Origin: Iris pallida
Taxonomy: Eukaryota; Streptophyta; Magnoliopsida; Asparagales; Iridaceae
Length of the DNA: 64,000 nucleotides
Assembly (NCBI GenBank): GCA_029216955.1
Contig: JANAVB010015600.1
Span: 34,724,569-34,788,568 of the forward strand
Reading direction: 5' to 3'
Shown here: positions 33,274-45,434 of the stretch, one piece after another
How positions within the stretch are numbered: position 1 is the stretch's first letter
Layout of the letters: every line of letters begins with the position of its first letter
The notes under the pieces: model-generated
What the model was told of the DNA's origin: nothing
Database searches by the model: none
The model's input: the letters and a program-made list of their open reading frames with translations, nothing else
Position numbers and translations under genes: made by a program

Positions 33274-34999
33274 TTATTTATTCTATTCAGTTTTCGAGAA
33301 ACCCTAGATTAATTATCAGCCGACTTTTGGAGTTTTGATCCCGGTGATTCCTCTACTTCCCGAGGTGATTCCCGCCAACCCCGACCTCCTTTTAGCGTGC
33401 CGTTTTTTTTTGGATTCGTATCGAGGTAAACTTGCTGAATATGTAATTTATTTTCGTAATTTCTGAATCTAAATTTATGAAAAATTCGTAGAGTGTCGGT
33501 TGTCCGAAACTTGACACGTTTTGGTGTTTTCGAGATTCTGGGAGAACCAGAAATCGAAATCACGAATCGTTTGAAGTTTCGAAAAGCTAACACAGAGCTC
33601 TACGACATATATTTTTCCCAAAAATTATTTTGTTCATTTAGTATTTTAGTTTTTTTGTTGAAATCAGAATTGATCGGTTGATCAGCGTTTTTGTCACGAT
33701 TAGCCGTAACGGCGATATCTTTTGACCAAAGCGTGATTTTATGGCATGGTCAATTCCAGCGCACTCGTGGCACTGAAATCTACCAAGGTGCACTTTCAAA
33801 ATCTAGAGTTCACAGTGTTGGACTAAAAAGTCAACGGTACATCTCGATTGCGTGCCATGGTTTCCAAAATTGAGAAACATGACTTTTGATGGCCAAACTT
33901 GCATGTTTTGATTATATTTAGATTATAATTAGGTTAAATTAGGTTTTTAAGTGAATTATTCCAGAATTAATCATTGTTAGATTAGTAACCCAACTAGCCA
34001 CTATTTAGAACTAGAACATTAGAATTGATTTGTGGTTTTCGTACACGGTTCGTGGTGCGATATGTGTTATAGGTTGACAGCTTATAGATCGGCATCCCCT
34101 CATCCTCGGCTTGTGACTACGGTTTGTGTAAGGATTGAGGCAAGTACAGTATTGCATTTATGTTTTAGTTCATTATAATGTTTACTCTATAGTTTTCTTG
34201 TTTGATATCCCGTTGAGTCATTGCTTGATATTCCATTGAGACACGATTGTGACACTGTAGTTACCGTATCATTCTTAGTGTGTCATTGACCGTTATTGAT
34301 TGTTAGAGAGTCGGGAGGGGAAATACTCGGTAAATACGTGAACAAACCCAATTACCGTTACCGAATGATAGCTAAGTCATACACACCCACGTATGAGTTA
34401 GCTGTACTAATTACTGAATGATAGCCATCGTATGATGTGCCGTATTAGCCCAGCCGTTCACGTATTAAAAGGTATTTCACACACATAGTGGTTCCTATTT
34501 TTCCTTTATCTAGTCCATTATCTTGCTAGTTTACATTTTGCTAGTTCATATCTTGATCGTTCATACCTGGCTAGTACTAGTTCTTTATATACTCTTTGTC
34601 ATCATTGTTTCTCGCTTGTTCTAACTTATTTTGGACTAACAACATTAATTGCAATATGGTTGTACTCTGCTCCTTTCCTGACTAGATCGTTGTTATAGGT
34701 GAGGATGACGTGTCTACTTTTCGCTATGGACCATATAAGAGGGAGATAGAGACTCGAAGACCAAACCATAGAAGACTAGTTAGATGTGTGATAGTTTTCT
34801 ATAATTGTAAAAGTTTACATTCTTCTTCAAATGTAAAACTTATATATTTTGTAAAATTGATTTAGTTGTTGTGAATAAGCAGTTAGTATTTATGAGCACT
34901 TTGTTTATTGTGGGATAGACAGCGTACTACTGCCGATACCACGGCAAAGGCCGAGCTTGGATACGTCTCGTATCCGAAAAGCGGGTGCGGGTCGTGACA
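32224..34999 (+). repeat. Element C' 5' LTR
   Basis: TGTAAGCCCACATCCC ... GCGGGTCGTGACA. It contains a (TA)n run at about 33188-33269, longer than that in the 3' LTR, and a GC-rich patch (GCCGACCGAGCGGGGCCCGC) near 32990. There is no plausible coding sequence. Confidence 0.9.
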
Positions 35000-36349
35000 A
35001 GTTTTTATGGTGGCCCATGCAGGTCTAATTTCGCAAAAGATTGCGAACTTGTGGTAGTATTTAAGTTAGTCATACTACTGCAAGCCTGCGACTAGGATGC
35101 TCATTCACAATTAGGTTTAATTTGATTTTATGGGAATGAATAGGACTAGGAGTCCCTTATTCAATTTGACCCTTGGATAGTTAAGATTGTTAAATAGGCC
35201 ATGTGATTTATTCAATGATTTATTGAAGTATACGTATGGATAAATAAAAAAAAATATTCTAAGAGAGTATGTTATTTTGTTTTGACATATTGGCAGGATC
35301 CAAGGTGGGTAGAATATACGTTTGGTAAGTTAGGACTTCATAGAATTCAATTCCTAATTTAGATCATTTGTGCCATTTTATCTTATGCCTTCTCTAAACC
35401 TTTTTTTATTTTCAAAACTATTTTGCGATCGTTTTATTTTTAATTCCTAATCTTGGTTTAATTATCTATATATTAATTCAAGTCGTCTTCGTTCATTTTG
35501 TGATCGTTTTGTTTTCAAAACTGATACTTTTACTCAAGGACAGATACTTATATTTTCTTATCATGATCGACTTATTTGAATTTATTGAAGTTTCTTTGAA
35601 ATTCTTATGGATATAGTTGAAATAATTTTTGATGACTTGTAATGGTAAGGCAGATGCACATTGTCCCCATTTATTTGAATTATGGAGACTGCGGGTTCAC
35701 TGCAGTCAGAAGCGCACTGGCGTGGCATGATCCCTAAGTTAAAATAATTTCAAGTATGCGTAGGTTGTCAAATATTACTAAAACTATATCCTAGTTTTAT
35801 TATTGATCTTTTGATTTATTATGTCAATATTGGGTAGAGTTGATAAAGTGTTCAATAACATAATATACTTGAGTCATGAAACCAAGGGTTCACGGCAGCT
35901 AGATGTACACTGGCGAGGCATGGATTCTCGGTTAAATGACTTTGGATATACTTATGATTTTCGAATATCATAGCGACTATATCTTTTATTGGAATACGAC
36001 TATTATTTTTTATTCTTTTTTATTCTTTCAAATTTATTTGATGTCTTATTTCTTGTTACCACCTTCTCTACAACTAGTAGTTCTTTATTTCTTTCATATT
36101 TTTCTATTTTCGAATCGTCATATTTTAAACCAATTTTGATTTCCTTCCACTATATTTCTAAACGTATTTAGATTTTTATTTTATATGCCTGATCAATTTT
36201 GATCATTCATCACATTATTTTCTTGATTATATTCTTTGTCGTGCTTATTCATATCGATTGGTCATGTCATATTTTGATGATATTCTTGGTTGTGTCTATT
36301 TGTATCTTTTGAAATTTCGAGGACGAAATTTTTCTAAGGTGGGTAGATT
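35000..36349 (+). other. Element C' internal non-coding region
   Basis: It begins with the Tekay-type leader (GGTGGCCCATGCAGGTCT) and ends with a purine tract (GGACGAAATTTTTCTAAGGT). No gag or pol remnant is visible. Two diverged units of about 210 bp (from near 35690 and near 35888) share GGGTTCAC(T/G)GCAG..., CACTGGCG(T/A)GGCATG and a following ATAT-rich stretch. Confidence 0.75.
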
Positions 36350-37299
36350 TGTAAGCCCACTTCCCAAATTTTTAATTTTTTTAAATTTTATTTGTTTATG
36401 ACTAATTTTATGGTCATTGTGAGTCATGCAAAAGCTTCCAGGTGAGTTATGACCATCTTGTGGTTACATGACCTCTAGGTAGGGTAATTATGCATTTTAT
36501 AGCTATAATATATTTTATTATGATTTTTAGACATTTTTAGATATTTAATTATTGAAGATATAATTATTTCATTGACTTTCGTGAATTACTACAAGATCAT
36601 TTGGGACTATTTTGAGACCCAGTATTTTTCTTAGGCTTTAATACCTTAAAAACTAATTTTTATATTTTCTAGGAATTTTTTGGAATTATTTTGATTATTA
36701 AATATTGGGAAAACCTATTTTTTAGGACTTCTAGAATTTATTGTGCTAGCCTAAAAGCAAATATTGACCCCAAATATTTTTCTAGGGTTCATTATGCTAT
36801 TTTATATTTTCTAGAATTTTTTCATAATTTTTGGCAATATTTAAGTATTTATTTATTAAGGTTTATATATTTTTAAAGGCTTTCAATATTTATTATGAGG
36901 CCATTTGGGACTAATATGAGACTAAGTATTTTTATTTTGACTCTAGGAGGTTAATTACAATTTCTATAATTTTCTACGATTTTTCTAGAATTTTTAGATA
37001 TTTTATTTGGAATTATTTGGGGTTAAATTGAAATTAAATTAGTTTATGAATTTAATTACACTGTCAGCGCACATTCAGCGCTTAGGGGTCCACGCGTCAG
37101 CCGCTTGGGCCGACCGAGCGGGGCCCGCCTGTCAGTCAGCCTTGCGCTGACTGTGTTTATTATATTGGAGCCGCGGCTCCTCAGCCGACCCATGTGGGCT
37201 TGGCCCAAGCAGCAAGGCCATCCGGCCGTTCAATCTATTGAGCGGGTGCGAGGAGATCATGCCACGTGTCCTAGACGCCCACCGACCTAGCTGAGCCGA

Positions 37300-37354
<55 letters not shown>

Positions 37355-39071
37355 TATTCGGTTTTCGAGAAACCCTAGATTAATTATCAGCCGACTTTTG
37401 GAGTTTTGATCCCGGTGATTCCTCGACTTCCCGAGGTGATTTCCGCCAACCCCGACCTCCTTTTAGCGTGCAGTTTTTTTTATTGGATTCGTACCGAGGT
37501 AAACTTGCTTAATATGTAATTTATTTTCGTAATTTCTGAATCTAAATTTCTGGAAAATTCGTAGAGTGTCGGTTGTCCGAAACTTGACACGTTTTGGTGT
37601 TTTCGAGATTCCGGGAGAACCAGAAATCAAAATCACGAACCGTTTGAAGTTTCGAAAAGCTAACACAGATATCTATGACATATATTTTTCCAGAAATTAT
37701 TTTGTTCATTTAGTATTTTAGTTTTTCTATTGAAATCAGAATTGATCGGTTGATCACCATTTTGGTCACGATTAGCCATAACGGCGATATCTTTTGACCA
37801 AAGCATGATTTTGCGGCACGGTCAATTCCAGCGCACTCGTGGCACTGAAATCTACCAAAGTGCACTTTCAAAATCTAGAGTTCACAGCGTTGGACTAAAA
37901 TGTCAACGGTACGTCTCGATTGCGTGCCATGGTTTCCAAAATTGAGAAACACGACTTTTGATGGCCCAACTTGCATGTTTAGATTATATTCAGATTATTA
38001 TTAGGTTAAACTTGGTTTTTAAGTGAATTATTCCATAATTAATTATTATTAGATTAGTAATCCAACTAGCCACTATTTAGAACTAGAACATTAGAATTGA
38101 TTTGTGGTTTTCGTGCACGATTCGTGGTACGATGTGTGTTATAGGCTGACAGCTTATAGATCGGCATCCCCTCATCCTCGGCTTGTGACTACAGTTTGTG
38201 CAAGGATTCATGCAAGTACAATATTGTATTTATGTTTTAGTTCATTATAATGGTTACTCTATAGTTTTCTTGTTTGATATTCCGTTGAGTCATTGCTTGA
38301 TATTCCATTGAGACACGATTGTGACACTGTAGTTATCGTATCATTCTTAGTGTGTCATTGACCGTTATTGATTGTTAGAGAGTCGGGAGGGGAAATACTC
38401 GGTAAATACGTGAACAAACCCAATTACCGTTACCGAATGATAGCTAAGTCATACACACCCACGTATGAGTTAGCCGTACCAATTACTGAATGATAGCCAT
38501 CGTATGATGTGCCGTATTAGCCTAGCCGTTCACGTATTAAAAGGTATTTCACACATATAGTGGTTCCTATTTTTCCTTTATCTAGTCCATTATCTTGCTA
38601 GTTTACATTTTGCTAGTTCATATCTTGTTCGTTCATACCTGGCTAGTACTAGTTCTTTATATACTCTTTGTCATCATTGTTTCTCGCTTGTTCTAACTTA
38701 TTTTGGACTAACAACATTAATTGTAATATGGTTGTACTCTGCTCCTTTTCTGACTGGATCGTTGTTATAGGTGAGGATGATGTGTCTACTTTTACGCTAT
38801 GGACCATATGAGAGGGAGATAGAGACTCGACGGCCAAACCATAGAAGACTAGTTAGATGTGTGATAGTTTTCTATAATTGTAAAAGCTTACATTCTTCTT
38901 CAAATGTAAAACTTCTATATTTTGTAAAGTTGATTTAGTTGTTGTGAATGAGCAGTTAGTATTTATGAGCACTTTGTTTATTGTAGATAGACAGCGTACT
39001 ACCGCCGATACCATGGCGTAGGCCGGGCTTGGACACGTCTCGTATCCGAAAAGCGGGTATGGGTCGTGACA
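36350..39071 (+). repeat. Element C' 3' LTR
   Basis: TGTAAGCCCACTTCCC ... GGGTCGTGACA. It is a near-identical copy of 32224-34999. The main length difference is a shorter (TA)n run at 37303-37351. High similarity of the pair indicates a comparatively recent insertion. Confidence 0.9.
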
Positions 39072-39253
39072 ATTCGTATCCAGATGTTTGGTATGTCAGC
39101 AAGTGAAGGCAGAGCAGCAGAGACCAGCAGGATTGTTGTAGCCGCTTCCTATTCCGGAGTGGAAGTGGGAGCACATCATGATGGACTTTATGACCGCTTT
39201 ACCTAGATCTCCGACCGGCCGGAACGCAATTTGGGTAATCGTGGATCGGCTCA
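39072..39253 (+). pseudogene. Element G integrase segment between C' and H
   Basis: In frame with the part before C': RFVSRCLVCQQVKAEQQRPA completes the zinc-binding motif with both cysteines. A TAG (39139) replaces the glutamine of [31 protein letters not shown] then reaches the first catalytic aspartate (WVIVDRL). Element H is inserted inside the next codons (DRLT). Confidence 0.85.
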
Positions 39254-42200
39254 TGTAACACCCAGTTTCTAAAATTAGGGTAATTTTAAAATTTTGTTTT
39301 TTAATTTATTTAATTATGTTATTTAAAAATTTATATGATTTTTATTGATTTTTAATCATTTTTAAAACTATTTAAATCGTGACTTGTAACTTGGTATGCA
39401 GCTAGTGAAACCGTAGAGCCTGTCTACCCTAGAGCATAGCCATGTGATTAGGGTATTTTATTTATCATTTTAGTTTGAGGGTATTTGGTCATTTTGACTT
39501 ATTTGAATTATTTGATTATTTATTGAATTGGTGAATTCTAGTTTGACTTTGACTAGTTTGAGACTTGTAGACTAGCCTAGAACCTAACCCTAGCTATGAT
39601 AACCCTAGCCTAACTTGAGTTAACCCATTTTAGTCATTAGAGATTGGTTTTAGAATGAGAGGATTAGATTTAGTGAAATTAAGTCATGACTTATGGTTTA
39701 ATGCAATGACTTGTGATTTAATGACTTGTGAATTGAACCATAGGCCCATAACTTAAGCCCAAACCCCAACAAGCCCACCCATGGCAGCCAACCTAGGGTT
39801 TCACACCCTATTTAATGCCTCTTCCATTTGTTCTTGCCTCTTTTATTAATTCCTCCAAGTTTTGAAGAAAGAGGTTTGTCCATTCTTTCCCAACCCATAG
39901 ATTGTTCATTTTAATTCCTTTTCCACTCTAGTCTTTTGCATTAGTTCCTAATCCAATTCTATTTCATGTCCATGGAGAGAAATCTCAGGTTTGGACTAAT
40001 TTGGAGCACTTGGCCATCAAGAAGAAACCCCCTTTGTGAAGATTTTTTTATGCAAATTGAACATATAGGTAAATCCCTATTCCCTCCACCAAATTTTGTT
40101 TTCTTTGCATGGATAGGAAGCCCTAGGTGTCCTCTCTCTGTTGGTATAGGCATTATTAGGTTTTGTGTCCAATACGAGTCCGTAACGGACACGTATCAGT
40201 GGATATACCTATGTGTTTGATGAAATGTCACAGTGGGCATTTCATCCTCGTTTTCTGTTTCTATATGAATAGAAAATTTGGGTTTGATGTTGTTTATTGG
40301 TTTCCAGTTGACTGAGGTAGTTGTGGTGTCGTGTCGCGTCGTATTGGACACGTGAACACGCTGGTTTCACGTGCACCGTACGCGAGAGCAGTCCCCTGCT
40401 ACTCGGAGGCCATAACTCGCTGGACACGCCACCTCGACGCCTGAAACTTGGTGTGGAGGAGGGGGCCATGTCTGACATACCCCTTCCCAAGTTTCGTGGC
40501 CTCTTGTGTCGTGTCGGACACGATATATGGCCTGCACTGATTTGTGTACTGTGTACACACGCAAAAATTTGATCCTGATACGACCCTTTTACTCCTGACA
40601 CGACTCACGTGGACACGATACAGACACATGTACACGTCCCCCTAGTCTAGGCGTACACATGTGCACACCCACGTGTTGTGTCGTGTCGTGTCGTATTTTA
40701 CAGACACGTGCACGCGTGCACGACACTGCTTCACTGTGTTCAGTTTCTGTTGTTTTTCCAGTATTTAAATCCTAGTTTAAATTGTTTAATTTATGTTTAA
40801 ATTACTAATTAAGATCCTAGACATGTTTAATTATCCCTGTTAATTGAATTTACACATTAGTTGGGTTGTTTGCTATTGATTGGGGGATTCGAATTTGAAG
40901 TAATGTATGGACTGATACTTCAGTCGAATGGCTCATTTCCCATATACCTGAATTGATTTCCTTTCCTTCTAATTGATTTCTAAATATAGTTTGACACCCT
41001 ATATGTATAGCTACACATACACACATGCATACCCTCCCATGTACCCATGCCACTGTCCACATTATAATGCACTGTGTCTGTACATGAGTTCCAGAGATTT
41101 GAATTTCATGAAATGTTGCTTTCATTTTCTTAGGGTGTTCAATTCTTAGTTTTACAAGGGTTTTTGATGTTCATTAGTTTATTTGACTGTATGTTTGATT
41201 TTGAGTTGTGTATTGATATGAGAATGGGATGTTAGATATTGCACTGGGTTTTGAAATATGACTGATATCTGTTGTTTCAATTTCCTGAACTATTAATCCC
41301 TTTTAATCCTATTTTAAATTGATGTGTTCAGTTATCAGATGATCCCACATAATTGTTTGTTCATGATTAATATGATTTACTTATTAGATTAAGTTTATGG
41401 CATAGAAATGAGAATTTGGGGCATTGAGTTGGTTTCGAAATTTGCATGACTGACACCACATGAACTTCAAAGAGCCTGTTGTTCCAAAACCGATTATGTT
41501 AAGTTCCATTTTTTAAATCCATACATGTATATTAGTTATTGATAGGTTGATTCATGATTTAGGAAATTTTGAATTTAGTTTGGACTGAGTTATGAACTGC
41601 TGTTGGTTCTCAATTCTTGAGAACCCTATGAACTGTCATTATTGATTCCTAAGTTATCACACTATTTACTGATTTATGGTGTATGAACTGTCTTAGACTG
41701 AGATGTGATTTCCTGGGTTAATTTTATTCTGATTTTTGTGTTAATGATATAATTAGAACACCCTACTGTCTTGTGAACACACATGGTTAGCCTATAACAT
41801 TTCACTCACACACCCTCTTCCTTCAGGTTCCTGTCACATTGAACCTGAGATTAGGCTCTAGTTCCTTTCCTTTTTCCTTATTTATGAACTGAAAAAAATG
41901 TTTGTAGTTGGGTATCTATATATATAGTGTCAGTTAACTGAATGTATTGCATTGATTCCTGAGTTGAATGTTAATTGGTGTAGGGACTTCATGTAAACTG
42001 TTTTGGCACACATGTGACACCAGCCTATATACCCAGCCCATTCTGCCTGTATTTTTCCAGTCCTATACTAGCCCCAAACCCAGTCCTTAACATGCCACTG
42101 TTTTCATTACCTAGGACTATATGAGCAGTCCCTCCTAGCATATATATAACATGTATATCACACACACACCAAGCAACATTGACATTAGACACTGTCACTT

Positions 42201-42311
42201 AATGTCCTATGACACATTGCACACCCACACTTTAGTCTACATCTTATCCTTCACTGTTTTCCTCTAGACACTCTCACTAACACTCACACATTGCCTAACA
42301 CTCATTCCATG

Positions 42312-42349
<38 letters not shown>

Positions 42350-44268
42350 CTCTCTTGTATTCTTACACACACACACATGCTCTCTTGTATTCTCACACAC
42401 ACACAAGTTTATATCATGTGACACTCTCATGACTCTTACTCACACAATTACATACTCTTCTCTATCCCTCTCTCTCTATATATATATTATATATGGCTAA
42501 ATGTGTTAATGTGATAAATAGAGATTCCTATAATTATATACATATATGTGTATATAGATATGTACATATGTGAGACGAATATATAGGTATCCTATATATT
42601 ATAATATGTGGGTGTATTATATTTTAGATATATATATATTGTTATGTATATATGTGAATAGTGATATATGTCTATATATGCATATGTGGCCTATATGGCC
42701 CATAGCCTATATGCATGGCACATAGCCTATGGATGTACCCCTATGTGATACAGCCTATGTGTATGGCATGTATACATCAATGAATGTGTGTGGTTGGCTT
42801 GTATAGCCTTGTGATGGGTGTGTGATTGCTAGACTAGGCTTGGTTAGGCCTAGTGAAACTTATTAGACTTGTTTGGCTTAGGTTTGACCTAGTTTGACTA
42901 GTATAGTTGACTGGAGTTGACCAAGTGTTGACTTTAGTCTAGTTTGACATAGACAGCATGCAGACGCATTGTAGATTACTATTATCATCCCCTGTATACA
43001 TCTTGACTTGTCTTGCTCTAACTAGGAGTCAGGTACCTCATCTCAGAAAATACATTTACTTCAGACATTCAGATACCAGGCGAGTACATTCTCTGACCGT
43101 TTCATACTTGTCTGGATTTACATTCTTGCTCTAGATTATTGTACTTGATGCTGACACGATTGTTATCACGGATTGGTACTATATGGATCTTCTTTTGGGA
43201 TGTTATCCCCTTGTATTCACTAAATACATATTGTGATGTGCGTTTCACTTACATATTGTATTTATTGAATACCCATATCCTTGTATACTCATTGTGCATA
43301 TTGTACTCTCATTATCACATGAGTTCCAGGGATAGACCATTGTACACTATTGTATAATATTGTACAACTATTGTATAACATTGTACATCTATTGTATAAT
43401 ATTATACATCCATTGTATAACATTGTACACTATTGTATAAGATAACGTAACTGGAGTGGATCCTTGTGTATTGATTGGGAAGGGGGAGTAGAATTGGTTA
43501 TGTACTCAAATCCTATTGTACAACATTGTATAACTATTGTATATGTCTATTGTACACCCACGTACAATGGAGTTACCATTGTATTGTCCTAGACCGTTTA
43601 CATAACCATATTGTACTCTAAATCACAGTTGGCTTACAGTTCTTACTTATCATATATAGATATTTTTTGTTATCAAATCTCTACTGTTTTTTTTCATATA
43701 CATTCTTCTTTCAGCGTTTCATGTATCTTACTCTATTGCATGCTTTATACTTCCTAACTTGATATGAACTACGTGAGATGTTTTGTGCTCGCTCCCGTCC
43801 TGACTGGACCTGTTGAAAATTTTACAGAGGATGATGAGGAACCCTGCACCCCTTACTTGGAGCTTGCCTAGTTTACACTCGCGACCTGGACCCCTGGGGA
43901 GGTTCAGGCAGCTGCTCAGGATGATACCTTGCATAGTATATTTAGCTTAGACTGTTTCTTTTCATGTTTAGCTGTTGTCTTTATTTTCAGAGTTGTATAT
44001 TTAGAGATGTTGAGACTGGTAGTTGGTGAGACTTGTTATTTCTTTTCTGTTGTACCTTAGTTGAGGATTTCTTTATCTATTTTATCGTGCCATATTCTAT
44101 CTATAGATTGTGATTGAGTTATACCTCTGTGTTGGCCTCCTTAGGGAGAGTATTCATATTATGTTAGTTATAGTTCATGACCTAGAACAGCGTTCTACCG
44201 TCGACACTGCGGCGTAGGCTGGGCGCTGTTACGTTCTCGTACCCTCACAGTGGGTGCGGGTCGTGACA
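39254..44268 (+). mobile_element. Element H: probable 5-kb solo LTR
   Basis: TGTAACACCCAGTTT ... GCGGGTCGTGACA is flanked by the target duplication GCTCA (39249-39253 and 44269-44273). No internal repeat of the start sequence, no primer site and no gag or pol are found across 5015 bp, so it reads as one LTR left after LTR-LTR recombination. Its end (GGCGTAGGCTGGGC...GGGTGCGGGTCGTGACA) resembles the end of the C' LTR, which suggests a related family. 40320-40730 is dense in CGTGTC/GACACG words. (CA)n lies at 42306-42410 and a TTGTATAA/TTGTACA minisatellite at 43340-43600. Confidence 0.75.
40320..40730. repeat. CGTGTC/GACACG word cluster in H
   Basis: GTGTCGTGTCG, GGACACG, CACGTGT and related six-base words occur in both orientations well over a dozen times, separated by unrelated sequence. 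It lies about 1.1 kb into the LTR. Confidence 0.65.
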
Positions 44269-45420
44269 GCTCACAAAGGTTGCGCATTTTTTTCCTTTCA
44301 GAGTAGGGCATTCTACTGAGCAGCTGGCAGAAATGTATATGAAGCAGATTGTGAGGCAGCATGGTGTTCAAGTCAGCATAGTATCAGATCGAGACACACG
44401 GTTCACCTCTCACTTTTGGCGGAGTTTGCATCAAAGTTTGGGTACCAAGTTGCGGTTCAGCACAGCTTATCATCCGCAGACGGATGGACAATCAGAGAGA
44501 ACCATTCAGACCTTGGAAGATATGTTACGGGCTTGTACTTTAGACTTCGGTAGAACTTGGGAAGATCATCTTCATTTAGTGGAGTTCTCTTATAATAATA
44601 GTTATCAGACAAGTATACAGATGGCGCCGTTTGAAGCATTGTATGGAAGGAAGTGCAGGTCCCCTCTGGCATGGGACGATGTGGGAGAACAAAAATTGTT
44701 GGGACCAGAGATGATCACGCAGACCGTGGAGACAGTCAAGTTGATCAGAGAACGGCTTCGAGTCGCGCAAGACAGACACCGTCACTGGGAAGATCAGCAT
44801 CGAAGGCCTCTAGAGTTTGGTGTCGGTGACCAAGTGTTTCTGCGGATTTCGTCGACTCGGGGTGTTATTAGATTTGGAACCCGAGGAAATCTTAGTCTGA
44901 GATTCGTTGGTCCTTTTGAGATTCTCGCTCGGGTAGGCGATGTTGCTTATCGGCTTGCCCTTCCTCCCTCGCTATCTGGCGTACATGATATGTTTTATGT
45001 ATCTCAGTTGCACGGGTACGTCCCGGATTCGAGTCATGTCCTCGACCATTCGGAGTTAGTCGTTGGTACCGACCTAACTTACGAGAAATAACCCGTGTCT
45101 ATTTTGGACCGGCGAGAGAAGGTGCTCAAGAACCGGACTATTAGCCTTGTCCGTGTCGCTTGGGGCCATCACTCTCCGGGAGAGTCAACCTGGGAGTGCG
45201 GGAACGAGATTAGATCTCCGTGTCCGCACTTGTTTGACTCAGGAGGTATGTTTCTCCTCATACCTTGGTAATCTGCTTACATGATCGTTTTGCACCATTT
45301 TGAAATGTATGATCAATGATTGCTAATGATAGATTGCTTGAGTAGATTGTGATTGCACCTTGCTTGCCCGGATTTCCTCTATCTTTGTCTTGACTGAAAT
45401 TCCGAGGACAAAATTTTTCT
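44269..45420 (+). pseudogene. Element G integrase core, C-terminus and chromodomain-like tail
   Basis: After the GCTCA duplication the frame resumes as LTKVAHFFPFRVGHSTEQL. The second catalytic aspartate is in SIVSDRDTRFTSHFWRSL and the glutamate in TDGQSERTIQTLEDMLRA. The GPF-type region (FVGPFEILARVGD) and FYVSQLHGYVP follow. A TAA near 45089 (EK*PVSIL) interrupts the tail, where the copy at 25.5 kb has CAA. The remaining tail reads ISLVRVAWGHHSPGEST up to a stop before the purine tract. Confidence 0.9.
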
Positions 45421-45434
45421 AAGAAGGATAGAGA

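Larger units (their letters stand above)
32224..39071 (+). mobile_element. Element C': non-autonomous LTR retrotransposon in G
   Basis: Two LTRs of 2776 and 2722 bp flank only about 1.35 kb of non-coding DNA. The element is bordered by the 5-bp target duplication ATTCG (32219-32223 and 39072-39076), and G's integrase frame is restored when one copy is removed. The leader and purine tract (TTTCTAAGGTGGGTAGAT before 36350) match Tekay-type elements, so it was probably mobilised by a related autonomous element. Large LTRs with a short non-coding interior resemble LARD/TRIM-type derivatives. Confidence 0.9.

Noticed and set aside
42306..42410. (CA)n-coded ORF with repeated threonine-histidine
   Set aside because: Simple repeat translation only.
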